Assembly (NCBI RefSeq): GCF_963675165.1
Contig: NC_087383.1
Location: 2,386,979-2,450,978, forward strand
Length of the DNA stretch: 64,000 nt
Direction: 5' to 3'
DNA from: Halichondria panicea
Taxonomy: Eukaryota; Porifera; Demospongiae; Suberitida; Halichondriidae
Shown: positions 1 to 10,463 of the stretch, piece after piece
Layout of the letters: each line of letters starts with the position of its first letter
How positions within the stretch are numbered: the first letter of the stretch is position 1
Notes under the pieces: generated by a model
The model's input: only the letters and a program-made list of their open reading frames with translations
What the model was told of the DNA's origin: nothing
Databases searched by the model: none
Program-made: the position numbers and the translations under genes

Positions 1-2
1 TT

Positions 3-1349
3 TCAAACGTTGGATTATTACAAACTGTTCCCAGTATCATTAGCGATGGTCATTTGGTTTACTACTGCTTTCTCCACCTGTCTATTCAAGAGCTACTGGC
101 AGCAATCCACATCTCTCTCATGTCTCCCAAGCAACAAATCTCTGTATTCCAGAAGCTCTTTGGGAATCCTCGATTCAGTGCAGTCTTCCAGTTTTATGCT
201 GGTATCACCAAACTGAGTACAAGTAGACCAATCCTCAGCAAGCTACCTCGATTCTTGTGTCCAGTTCCAGCTACTGTTTTTGATCTGATCAGAAAGGTTG
301 TCAAAACTGAGAAAGAGAAGTATGGTGAGAAGCCCCTTTTGTTGTCCCTCATCAATTGTTTGTACGAAGCTGAAGACTCGCGACTGTGTGTGTTTGTGGC
401 TAATCTTCTTAATCACAATCTAAATCTTAGGTACACTACAATGAATCCTATTGACTGCCTCTCTGTTGGATATTTCGCATCAGTTTGTTCCAACACCAGT
501 AATGGATTCACACTTAGCCTCAGAAGTTGCTCTATTAGTGAACAAGGCTGCAAATTTCTTGCCCGAGGACTCTCCAAGTGTCCTAACTCTAATAATGATA
601 TTCCTACAGCAGGGATACAAATCGCTGAGATTATCGAGAACACTAATTCAATATCTGAATTGGTTTTGTCTAATAATGCCATTGGCAACAGTGAACTCAG
701 CACACTCTGTGAGGCCTTGTCAACTAACACATCATTCAAAAGTCTCAATCTCTCCAACTGCTCACTATCTCTCGACGATCACGGAGCAATCCCTCGACTA
801 CTGAACACAAATAATACTCTTGAAAGCCTTAATTTATCAAGCAATGTTGTTGGTAACACTGAGCTGAAGAATATCTGTGAGGCCTTGTCAACTGACGCAT
901 CATTAAAGAGCCTGGACCTGGGAAATTGCTCACTAACAATATCAGACGACAATGGAGCTGCCCTCTATCAACTTCTGAATACAAACAATTCCCTCGAATA
1001 TCTTTTTTTGTCTAATAACACAGTGACTAGCTGTCATCACATTGCTGCTGGACTTGCAGTCAATAAGACTCTGAGAACATTGAACTTGATTTCCTGTGAA
1101 CTGACTGATCAGAGTATCGAGGAGCTATCAACTGGACTGATCAACAAGATTGAAGCACTGAACATTTATGGTAATGCCTCAATAACAGAAGATGGAATGA
1201 AGACGCTTGCCAGACATCTAACCACCCACTGCTCTGAACTGACAGTATTGTGGATACCCGACCACCTAAGATCCTGTATCGAGACAGTATTCAGGGACAC
1301 TAACAAAGAGAGGAAGAGAAATGGACTACCCGAGATTGTTGTGTGGTAA
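3..1349 (+). CDS. NLR-1: 3' part of a NACHT-LRR receptor (partial, runs off the left edge)
   Basis: The frame is open from base 3, so the gene begins before the window; the first in-frame ATG lies mid-domain and is not the start. The sequence begins in the region after NACHT (helical part, 'VYYCFLHLSIQELLA'), then a spacer, then ribonuclease-inhibitor-type leucine-rich repeats from about base 440 to 1270 with repeated xLxLxxN and CEALSTN segments, and a short basic tail (KERKRNGLPEI). Innate-type NLRs are cytosolic; the LRR part senses ligand and NACHT oligomerises. Compared with NLR-2 (27275-28485) it is almost the same protein but has two extra LRR units (about 57 residues, near 770-935). 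The stop is TAA at 1347-1349. No lesion is seen in the visible part. Confidence 0.88.
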   Translation, partial: SNVGLLQTVPSIISDGHLVYYCFLHLSIQELLAAIHISLMSPKQQISVFQKLFGNPRFSAVFQFYAGITKLSTSRPILSKLPRFLCPVPATVFDLIRKVVKTEKEKYGEKPLLLSLINCLYEAEDSRLCVFVANLLNHNLNLRYTTMNPIDCLSVGYFASVCSNTSNGFTLSLRSCSISEQGCKFLARGLSKCPNSNNDIPTAGIQIAEIIENTNSISELVLSNNAIGNSELSTLCEALSTNTSFKSLNLSNCSLSLDDHGAIPRLLNTNNTLESLNLSSNVVGNTELKNICEALSTDASLKSLDLGNCSLTISDDNGAALYQLLNTNNSLEYLFLSNNTVTSCHHIAAGLAVNKTLRTLNLISCELTDQSIEELSTGLINKIEALNIYGNASITEDGMKTLARHLTTHCSELTVLWIPDHLRSCIETVFRDTNKERKRNGLPEIVVW

Positions 1350-1419
1350 TTGTTGTTTACCAGAGATTAATTATGTTTATTAATAATTGATTGATTATTA
1401 ATTGAGATTGATTGTTATT

Positions 1420-2548
1420 ATGCCTCGAGGCGTAGCCGCACGAGGGATACAGTAAAGCTGACTGTGTGTGTACGTGTGTCTGTGTGTCTGTGTGTCTGTT
1501 CCAGCTGTAACTGCTCAACGGTTGCAATGCGACGAAAACTAACAGCTTCTATAGGCTTCTAGCCACTTTCTCTTGGATTTTGATTCGTGGATTTGCAAAC
1601 TAAAGCTTCTTTCTCGAGTTATGGCTAGTTTGACTCACATTGAAGGCTGTTGCAGTCTCTTCAGAATCTTTCATAGCATCATCTGTCCGCACAAACTTTC
1701 TATTTAACATATGAGTTAGCCTTGCACTAAAGCGCTAGCTTTTTGTTAGCTACAATACTCAGAAAATATCTGTTAAAACAGCTAGCTAGCAGTAGCCATT
1801 TGTGAAATTGATCTCTTTGGACACACCCTTTAATTATTCCTGTGTATGTAATGCGCATGCGCGCTCATTCCCCACGTGTGAGAAAATAATAATATCCAAG
1901 ATCCAGATCCAGATCCTCCTGGCAGAATCATCTTTGTCTTGAAGGCCTGGTAAGCCACAAAACACTACCATAATTATAACAATATAGATAACAATATGCA
2001 TGTACACAGGTCTTTTCTTCTTAGATATTATATACACTGAACTACAGATCTTGGAAGAATCAATTTTCTTCTTTCTTGAGGTCCTAGTAAGCCACATAAT
2101 ACAACAATAGATGCATGTAAATAAGTCTTTTCTTCTCAGTGACTTTATATAGATAAGCTAACTTTAATATAAAATTCATTATAGAAACTAATATAACACT
2201 CTAATACTTTTCAGCGAAAGCAAAAACATGGCGAGAGGCATTAGCACAGCGCCAGCTTGAACACTAGTTCATACAGTTTTGACAATTGATTTTAATTAAT
2301 TCTGCCATAATGCATTCAATGACAATTTAAATGCATAGAGAAAAGTAGTGAAGTATTATATACTAGTACATATATAATTATGTTAGACACTATAAAAACA
2401 AAATTAATGTTGTTAATTAATTACAACTTGTCAATAGCACAGCAATAACAAAGGCTTCTCCTTGGTAACAATAACAGACACACAGACACACGCACGCGCA
2501 CACAGTCAGCTTTACTGTATCCCTCGTGCGGCTACGCCTCGAGGCATA
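1420..2548. repeat. Foldback-like repeat with about 50-bp inverted arms (family R1)
   Basis: The arm at 1420-1475 (TGCCTCGAGGCGTAGCCGCA...) returns as its reverse complement at 2485-2548, just outside a CA-rich run. The flanks share only TA. Inside, 1500-1800 holds a block that recurs in opposite orientation at about 15890-16200 and more diverged at 21060-21390. Single arms also occur at 3829-3906, 13310-13362 and 17421-17468. No coding capacity is seen. The stretch 1834-2400 shows no gene, only AT-rich DNA. Confidence 0.6.
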
Positions 2549-2659
2549 ACAAGGGCTTCTCGATCCTTGGTAATAATGATAAATGCTCACATGCACAGTA
2601 AATTGTCAATGAACACAAAGCAATTTGCTAGTGAAAATCCAATTTAACGCTCTGATGCC

Positions 2660-3645
2660 TTTTGTTCATATAATTATGAGGAAGATGAGCAAATTAACGT
2701 TCACTTTAGCCCTCCCAAACATCTTCTAAACATCTTCATGATTGCCAGGCCAGGGGCGGATCCAGGATTTAGGGAAGGGGGGTTCTTACTTCTTGGCCGC
2801 GCAAAGCGCGGACAAGAAGTGTCACTCTGCGCGTAGCGCCGAAATTTTTGGGTTGACCACGCCCCCTTTTACATGCCACGCCCATTAATTAACCACATTC
2901 CCCTTCAACTATATAATGTCTGAAAGAACACAAGGCAAAGCCATTCTCATGCTCTGGGATAGTGATTGCACTTTCTTCTCTTTCAGGAGAGCACCAATTA
3001 ATGTCCATTGGCTGATCCTCAGCGGAAGATCTCGTTGCTTGCTTCGATGAACACGGAGGGGGCTGGTGGTTCCAGTGGAGAGATAGTTGTGACTGGAGGA
3101 AAGATGGTTGTGACTGGAGGAGAGACGTTGATGACTGGAGGAGTGACGATGGTGGCTGGTGGTTCTCTTGAAGAGGAGACTAGCTGTAGACTTGACGCAT
3201 CATCTAGATTATTATATTAGTCAATATAATTATTATAGCAATTATAATTAATCTATACAGTGTCTATCATTCAGTATGCAGTGCCATGAACTCTCCCTTA
3301 CCTGAAACTTTACTCCAGGAGTCAATGGAGGGTTGCAATCTAGCCTTTTGTTAGGATTCATGGCCAGGCTCAATTATCACTGCTACCATGTGGCTGGATG
3401 AGTCAATATAGCCAGCCCCACCCTCATATTATGCAGAGAGTACCAGCTCCACCCTCACATTATGCAGAGAGGACTTTGTACCCTATTGTCATGACAGTAG
3501 TACAGTATAAAGCTAGCTAGCTAGCTAGCTAGCCAGGTGTATTAAATATAAAGTATCAACTTAGTGGAAGGGTAGTTCGTACGAACCCAACGAACTACCT
3601 CTGGATCCGCCACTGCAGGCCCTCGTATTGCAGCTGAAGGAGGTC
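2660..3645 (-). pseudogene. IQGAP-type C-terminal exon, copy 1, split by a transposon
   Basis: On the minus strand the exon begins after a CCCCACACAG acceptor at 3645 and reads DLLQLQYEG, then is interrupted by the element at 2751-3615 and resumes at 2750. The peptide matches the end of IQGAP RasGAP_C domains (DLLQLQYEGVAVMKLF...KVNVNLLIFLLNK in known members). After the insertion a tandem 11-bp duplication (about 2712-2735) shifts the frame, so this copy is dead. The same duplication is present in copies 2 and 3. Confidence 0.7.
2751..3615. mobile_element. 865-bp CAG...CTG DNA transposon (non-autonomous) with 5-bp target duplication
   Basis: The left end is CAGGGGCGGATCCAG; the right end, reverse complemented, is CAGTGGCGGATCCAG. 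Flanks are CAGGC at 2746-2750 and at 3616-3620. The undisturbed site exists in a paralogue at 13551-13570, which proves the insertion (5 or 6 bp, one base is ambiguous). The ends and the CAG/CTG termini are hAT-like. It holds a 21-bp tandem repeat (3083-3166, about four copies of an A/GTTGTGACTGGAGGA-type unit) and an (AGCT)n run near 3511-3532. No transposase is seen. Confidence 0.8.
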
Positions 3646-3789
3646 CTGTGTGGGGAGAAGAGAGGGCAGTGAAACACTTCAACTGGTGTAAGACAAATGA
3701 ATACATGTACTTACATACACCGTACAAGCACAACACTATATACCTGACACAAGGCAGTAATTTTTTTCTTCTCCTTGGTAATGATAGAC

Positions 3790-3910
3790 ACACACACACA
3801 CACACACACACACAGTCAGCTTTACCGTATCCCTCGTGCGGTAATAATAGACACACACGCACAGTCAGCTTTACGGTATCCCTCGTGCGGCTACGCCTCG
3901 AGGCATAACA
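3790..3910. repeat. CA microsatellite plus R1 arm fragments
   Basis: A (CA)n run at about 3790-3813 is followed by two copies of an R1 arm (GTCAGCTTTACCGTATCC..., then GCTACGCCTCGAGG). This is the same arm sequence as at 2505-2548. Confidence 0.7.
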
Positions 3911-4024
3911 AGGGCTTCTCCTTGAATTGGATAAATGCTCACATGCACAGTAAATTGTCAATGCAAGCAATTTGCTAGTGAAAATCAAATTTAATGTTCT
4001 GATGCCTTTTGTTCATATAATTAT

Positions 4025-4307
4025 GAGGAAGATGAGCAAATTAACGTTCACTTTAGCCCTCCCAAACATCTTCTAAACATCTTCATGATTGCCAGACCCT
4101 CGTATTGCAGCTGAAGGAGGTCCTGTGTGGGGAGAAGAAAGGGCAGTGAAACACTTCAACTGGTATAAGACAAAGAATGCATGTATTCTACATAACACAA
4201 AATCATATTAGTACTCCCTTTATTGCTCCCCTCACCTGGAAGACCAGCTCCACATTCTCTATCTGCCTGCCCAGGAAACGACCAGACACCTCAAACTTGC
4301 TCACATC
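4025..4307 (-). pseudogene. IQGAP-type C terminus, copy 2
   Basis: Two exon remnants lie on the minus strand. The upstream exon (4236-4307; donor CAG|GTGAGG) encodes VSKFEVSGRFLGRQIEKVE-like residues and then loses homology. The last exon begins at 4122 with DLLQLQY and carries the 11-bp tandem duplication that shifts the frame. Order and spacing match the fuller copy at 13.5-13.8 kb. It is a remnant, not a working gene. Confidence 0.65.
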
Positions 4308-4827
4308 CACTGACCAGTTGCTCCGCCATCTGACAGCTCACGTGAATATATTTGCAACCGTGACGTCATCAACAGCAACAAAAATCACAAAGAAGCTCCG
4401 CTTGATAGTGTTGTAGGTTAGTGGCAATAGCTGAAGATACAGTCCTATAACTCAAGCTATAAAGTCTGATACTGGCTGCATAGGTGTTGTAGCAACCACC
4501 AAGCCTTAAATAATGCCATGCCTCTTATTTTTGAAAGAGGTTGCACTGTTTTTGTTACAAAAAGCTACCACCAGCCCCCCTGGAATTTTTACTGAGACGG
4601 CGCTTATGGAATAACGGTGAGCGAGTACAAGTCAGTTTTAGCTGGTAGCTGTTGTACAAGCCTTTAGCTACAGTGTATGCTAAGTAAGGAACAGATTCGT
4701 TGTTACCAAACTTTTTTGTCACTTGTTTTAGCATGCCTAGTAAAGCCACACACAATTTGAGTACAAGTAAAAATATAAACAATATTTTAAGCATAACAAA
4801 CAATATCTTAAACATAACAATTTAATC

Positions 4828-6011
4828 TTAGTCTAACTCAGGCTCTGATTCGGACTGACTGGTTTGACTGTCACTCCCTGTATTTTGTCCGAACACCCAG
4901 TCGACGATGTCTTCCCCTTCTCTGTCTGTCAATCTGCCTGCCTCCACATCTTCTTCCAGAGATATAATGTGAGTTTCGTTCTGTTTTGACCCTGCTATGT
5001 TATTACCACAATTTAAACACTCACAGCCAATTGAACAATGCTTCCCCCTTTTCTTGCAGCCACACCGTCCAGTCAAACAACCTGTCGAACACTTGCATCC
5101 TTTAAGGAGTGAGTTGACTCGATCACGGACAGCCTGTACGTTGGTGGCAGTATCCCATTTAATGGTGAGCTCATTGTCTGTGATACTCCAACCGTAGTTT
5201 TCTAATGGCTCTAATGTCATAATGGGTTGATCAGATTGTTGCCACATGTGTAGAACCCAACACGATCGCTTCCAATGAAGCAAAAGTGCATCATCAGATG
5301 GTATCATCTCGTTTTCAAATTTGACCCTGTCCCAAATATTTTGCCTTATATTGTCTAGCCAAATAGAGTGTTGTTCTTTAACTGTTAAATTTTGTTCAGA
5401 CAATGAATGGTAATATGTAGCTGGTGAGTTAGTGTCAAATCCTGTTGCATGTTGTTTAAAGTAAGCTGCTCCCACCAGACGTACAAATGCTAAAAAACCC
5501 AATTCGTACTCTTGATTTGAAAGTCTTACATTTGCTAGGGTGCCTGGGGTCGAGCTTTCCAATCCTGAAGATATAAACTTAGTGTTCTGGTAAAAATATC
5601 GTAAAAATGTTGTTTTTCCTATTTTGCTAAAAAAGGATATGTAGTCACATCCACTTTAGCGCGTCGAAGTGCATCTTCTATGAGATCTTTGGGTTTACCG
5701 AGTGACGCTAGTATAGCATCTGTAACATTCCAATACACTACATATGCTTTTTTGTTAGGTTTGTCCCATTGTGGTGCGTATGTATCATCCCCTAAACAGC
5801 GTGTTATATCTTTTCTACATTTAGGACAAACCTGACGAGTGAAATCAATCTTCAAGGAGGCTGCAAGGGTACGTGCTGGCTCACTTCGCCAGTTGCTTGG
5901 ACTACTCATATTCCCACTGACGCCATGGCACAACTCACATACTCCGTTGTCTGCAACACTGTCACTGACTTCCCCAAAAGAAAGCTGCCTTCTAGTTTTT
6001 CGCTTACTAGC
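4828..6011 (-). CDS. CXC-type cysteine-cluster protein, possibly from a mobile repeat
   Basis: Two minus-strand open segments belong together. The 5' one (about 6011-5619) is open upstream of its first Met and contains two Cys pairs, CELC and CPKC, a likely zinc site. The 3' one (5564-4828) begins after a TATCTTCAG acceptor and ends in a Tesmin/TSO1-like cluster (KCSTGCLTGRCGCKKRG, then CSIGCECLNCGN), an acidic tail and a stop. A 'WSITDNELTIKWDT' stretch precedes the cluster. The arrangement W...W, cluster, acidic tail is one I associate with multi-copy uncharacterised metazoan proteins; that is memory, not a search. The joining intron (about 5565-5620) has no obvious donor. Function is unknown; the locus sits inside the IQGAP repeat and may have come as an insertion. 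Confidence 0.55.
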
Positions 6012-6574
6012 TAGACACTATTTTACAAATGTTTGTATTAATTTTTTATATCATTATTGTGTGACACAACAAACCTGGAATGTCTATGATGTGTCCATAG
6101 TCTGTGTACGTGTGGTGCACTCCATCTTGTGGGACTCCATGTGGTTTGACATGGAAATTGTGGTCAAGTTTGCAAGCTCATAATTTTTGCTTCAAAGCTG
6201 GGTACAAGCAAAATGTTTTTGCAAAGTAATGCTCAAAGCTTACAAATTTTGTTGATACCATCACGTAGCTTCACTTTGTTAGCAAAATTTTTTGTCACTT
6301 GTTCTAGAGGAGTACTATCATATGACATAGAGTGCTATTTGAGCTCGTGGAGCCAAACTTATAAAAGCTTAACAACTATTCTCGTGTATGCATGTAGACT
6401 AGGAACAGTTCTACGTGCCTGAGCTCGTTCGTGAGTGTATGTACAATACTTCGTAGAATATAAGTGTGTGAATATTTAATTACTTGTAGTATTAGCTTCA
6501 TTTTGATAGCGGAAGTTGAACTTCCGTTGCAAATAAATTTGTGTACTTATATAATACTTCCGGAATCTTGGCGG

Positions 6575-7560
6575 AACAACTGTGACGTGATCAACACAAC
6601 ATTTCTGAACCTGGGGGAGTGTTAACATAGCGCTCAACGTTACACATAGAGGCATAAAGTAAGTCAATAGCCTCACACTGAAATAGATTAGTAGTAGAAG
6701 CTGGACAAAGTATGTACAAGAGCAATAATATTAAGAGCACATGTCGATGATTATCATGTTGTTTGATCATAGTAGAGGGATTCCCAGAATAGTACATCAA
6801 TGACAAGAGACATACGAAGCTCTTAACATCAATACCGTGACACACCAATGTACGCAGGAATTGAAAGCATAATTATATTCTATTTAGTATAATTATAGAC
6901 AGCCCGTATTAAAGATCTAAGCACACAACACAAGTATGTTAGTATCTGCTATGCACTCCAGTACGTAGGTGGAGACTCACATAGTGGGTGGGGCATATCT
7001 CCATGGACACTGATGCAGATGATTTGATTTGATCACGTCAGAGTACGCGTCAATACCCAGCTATCTGTCCGGGGAGTCCACTGTCGATGCCCGCAGGAAG
7101 AACCCTCTGTGGGGGGGGGGGGAACAGTGAGAGTCATATTATGATTTAGTTCCGGGAATAAATGTCATAGAAAGTCACTAATTGACTCACATTTTTTCCA
7201 GCCAACGTAAATGGAGCACAGCTATAGGTTACGTCTCTGTGGGGCATGGAAAAATTGATTGACTGAAATTGTGTATCAGGTTTTAAGCAACTTTTTTTAG
7301 CAGAATCTCATTGAACATCTACTTATTCAACGTATATATAACGTATAAATCACTTATTGAGCGCACAATCCATTCTACCCGGCCCACACACACCTGGTCA
7401 GTAGACAGCTGATTGCCTATCCACAATATTGAAGGATTTTATCGCAGCTATGTACTTCATTGTACAGCTGCAAGGGGAGTGACGTGTGATACAGTGTGAT
7501 TCAATGAAAGTCAGTACAACACAGTTAGTGTATGTTTACCAAAGAGGTACATGAGATTGT
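6575..7560 (-). pseudogene. IQGAP-type gene remnant: upstream exons and introns without the last exon
   Basis: This stretch parallels 13780-14700, 29570-30300 and 53690-54440. Recognisable pieces on the minus strand are the start of the FRNVV exon (about 6590-6608), a block near 7080-7110, an exon-like piece near 7195-7245 (DVTYSCAPFTLAGKN, compare the VKYTAAKLHEKG segment of IQGAP RasGAP_C) ending in a GTGAG donor, and an exon-like piece at about 7392-7465 after a CTTGCAG acceptor. Several frames contain stops. The identity of the last two pieces is uncertain. Confidence 0.45.
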
Positions 7561-7596
7561 TCTGACAAATTAATCTTGTACTCTCTAATACACTAA

Positions 7597-7857
7597 CAGG
7601 GTTTCATCTAGGATAACAAGTTGGGGGGGGGGGAGATTTGTGAGTGCGTAAGCGCGTCGCAACATGTTTGGCTACGCCCATTTTTTATGTTTTTTTATTT
7701 GATTACAACATGCTTAACCTAACGCATCACAGTAGAGATATCTACCTTTAGTTAATCACATTAACTAATGTGGTGACATGTAATACTAATGTGATGATGT
7801 CATTATTCTACAACATGGGGGGGAAGAACCACCCTCCCCCCAATAGATGAAACCCTG
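7597..7857. mobile_element. 261-bp CAG...CTG miniature element, copy 1
   Basis: The ends are CAGGGTTTCATCTA and its inverse TAGATGAAACCCTG, with G-runs just inside. The left flank is ACTAA (7592-7596); the right flank is ACAAA, a one-base change from ACTAA seen at the other copies. The same insertion is shared by copies at 14720, 30309-30485 and 54455-54710, so it predates the segmental duplications. Confidence 0.75.
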
Positions 7858-7977
7858 ACAAACTGATATAGTACCAGAAATGCAACCTTTATATGGGGAA
7901 AAAGAAACGGGCAATAGTCTCTAGACACAATCGGCATCATGTATTGTGTATTTTGCCTAAGCCTTAATCAGTACATA

Positions 7978-8189
7978 CTGTATAGCAGGTCATTTTCGTG
8001 GGATAAAAAATCCGAGATAAAATCGTAGGCGTGGTGCAGCAGTGATTTTGTGTGTAAAATTCCCTTTGCTTCACTGCATTGCATGCGTTCCGGTCAACCA
8101 TGCCTACGTTTTCGTGAGTGATAAATATTCGTCAAGGTTTAGCTTGCCCACGGAAACTATACCCAGGACGCTATACGTACGGTACGGTA
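7978..8189. mobile_element. Old TA-type miniature element (CCGTATAGCGG family relative)
   Basis: The left end ACTGTATAGCAGGTCATTTT and the right end ...GCTATACGTACGGTA resemble the termini of the 45164-45432 family but are diverged. It lies directly 3' of the kinesin coiled-coil exon in every full copy (also about 40345-40560, 43780-43915 and 54828-55030), so it was present before the duplications. Confidence 0.45.
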
Positions 8190-8200
8190 TACTGTACCAC

Positions 8201-10463
8201 TTTATCACCTGTTTCAAGTACTCTTCCTTCTCCTGTTACTTTGTAGCACTCAAATATGTCCACCCCGTCCACTGCAGGCACACTGCTCTGCTCCAACTCC
8301 TTACAGCGATCCAGTGCCTTCTTGAGCTCTTCCTCCATCACAAGTCTCTCTTGCACAGCAGACTGGGTAATAGATTGCATGGTGGTCAACTACACACACA
8401 CAGGTATACAGATACAACCATCATAGCATCGTGGTAGTGGTACAGTAGTTATAATAAAGGTACAGTAGACTTTCGTTATTCCGACTCTCTGAAGTACGGC
8501 CTGAAATGTGGCCAACTCGCTATTCTGTATACTTGCTGCCCCAAACTAGTAATTTTATACGTATACATTTTGGGTGTGGTTTAGCAGAAAAACTGTGTGT
8601 GGGGGGAGTGGTTGGGGTGTACAATGAAAGGTAGGAAGCGGGATGCTCATGAACACTACAATGAAAGTTATAAAAAAGGTAAACCGTTTTGTGAGCAAAC
8701 ACAGCTGTGGGATTACATTGTAATAGAGAGGAAATATGATTCATTATCTTTATTTGTTATCCTCGAGACAAAACCGCAAAATTAGTCATTAATATTCGAG
8801 GTAGGTTGATTTTAAGCCGCGGCTATTTTCTGAAATGCAAACTACCGCGCTCTTCTGGCCAAGTTGCACTGTCCCAAGGGTGGCCGGATTAACGAGAGTC
8901 TACTATACATGTATTAATTATACAGTATTTACCGAGTGCAAACATGTACATGCTAAACTCACATCTGCCCTTGCTGTTGGCCAGTTCCAATTCTCTCACC
9001 AGCTCAGCCATGACACCCGGGTCCATGATTTGAGACCTCTCGGGCAGTATCTCCTCCAACTCCCTCAGCAGGTCATCCTCTAGACATTGAATGGTCTCAC
9101 TCTTCTCCTCAACCTGACAGGGGAACATCAATAAGTTGCTGCCAGGTGGAGAATACTCGACATACAATAGTGACGTGCATGTACACTCAACTACTGAATC
9201 TGGCAATGAAATTTAACGGTATTCTCCCACTTTGAAATAAAGGCCAGCTTAAAGTTGGACTGTAGTTAGCAAATAGTAGATCGATTTTGATTAAAGGCCA
9301 GTGAATATTCTAACCACTGCACATGTGTATCTCTCACCTCTGTGGGTGTTATAGGAACGAGGGAGGCCCTCTGATACTGTCTAGAGGACTGGACTTCTTC
9401 TCACTGCCAAGGTATAAAAACAAAATATGCATTTGGTAAAATCTACTCTCAAACAACATTGCACATTGACAGGTAAAGGGTTATTAAAGTAAAATATGAA
9501 GTTTGACCAAGCATTCCTCCTCTCACCTCCTGCTCATTCAGGAACTTCATGAACCTTTGAAGGACTCGTCACATGATCTTGAAAGATACGGACTTGGTTG
9601 AGGATTTGAGTGGGGCTAAAGTGAGAGAGGAGGTTGTGGGAGAGGGGCCTCAGACCAGGGCTGGTGGGACGCAGTGTCACGTGAGAGAAGACTCGGACAC
9701 ATGATCCTCCGTCTGCGGACAGTTGCTGTGAGGAGAATGAGAATTTTAAGGCACTGGAATTGAACTGTGCACAAGCACGAAATACATGCACTATTTTATT
9801 TTTTTCACTATTTTACCACATAACTAACTAAAAATGCTCACCAATAAAACACCACACACCACTTGGTGTACAACATTTTAACGAATCTACAAATGAACTG
9901 CTGCTCCTCTAGATAACCTGCCCAACCCTCCACATACACACTGGCTGGATCATGCATAAAGAAAATGGCATCTATTTTCACAGCGTTTGACCATCAAACG
10001 TATCAGAGAATAATCTCACGCCCATATTGCTGATTTGCTTGAAATGCCCACCACCATCTTAGCAATGTACCAGCAAGGGGCTTTTGTTGTGAGCATCAAT
10101 GGTAGGCCATGGCATTCAGTTGCTATTGATGAGTCACATGAAATGCAGGTACTCTCTGATAAGAAGATCTTAATTGGACTGTTTGTGTCTGAAATGGGAG
10201 GCTTACTACAACTTCATATCAGCTAAAGCCTACAAGGTGTTAGGGCCTTCTGAAAATATGATTTCCTCTACCAGCTCGATCAAAACTATATAAGAAACAA
10301 TTTTACTTTTCCCTAGTGAGATCTCAGCTCTCTCAACTCTGGCGACCAATTACTGCTCAAATACATTTATTCTTAAAGTGATTGAGCTCACCTTTGGTAG
10401 CGCTGACTTATCACAGCTGTTGGTCCAATTCTCCAGAACTCTGAGCTTCCCCTCGAGGTGCAA
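8201..10463 (-). pseudogene. Kinesin-7-like gene, copy A: neck and coiled-coil exons only
   Basis: Minus-strand exons in transcription order: 10463-10392 (LHLEGKLRVLENWTNS, 24 codons, acceptor CTTGCAG, donor GTGAGC), 9725-9537 (Pro/Ser-rich segment ending in FMKFLNEQE in better copies), a short piece ending at 9338 (QRASLVPITPTE), 9113-8963 (VEEKSETIQCLEDDLL..., coiled coil) and 8389-8201 (TMQSITQSAVQERL..., coiled coil, 63 codons). Kinesin identity comes from motor exons in copies C and D; here the motor is missing, with only a stub of the switch exon near 11330-11380. One extra base in the 9113-8963 exon and changes in the 9.5-9.7 kb exon break the frame. This is the only copy whose last coil exon still has a TAG acceptor. 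Confidence 0.6.

Noticed and set aside
998..1262. A diversity-generating retroelement behind the LRR variation
   Set aside because: No template repeat or reverse transcriptase next to the NLRs, and the changes are not limited to adenines; selection or gene conversion is simpler.
3008..3220. 70-codon frame with TGG repeats
   Set aside because: It consists mainly of a 21-bp tandem repeat inside the 2751-3615 transposon; a unit length divisible by three keeps it open by chance.
4555..4815. 86-codon minus-strand frame with a hydrophobic start
   Set aside because: No family resemblance, AT-rich low-complexity start; it lies just after the CXC gene stop and is probably its 3' UTR or flank.
6591..6848. 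Minus-strand frame with a membrane-like stretch, repeated at 13778-14041
   Set aside because: It is intron DNA of the IQGAP repeat; the ends coincide with an exon edge, and other copies do not keep it open.
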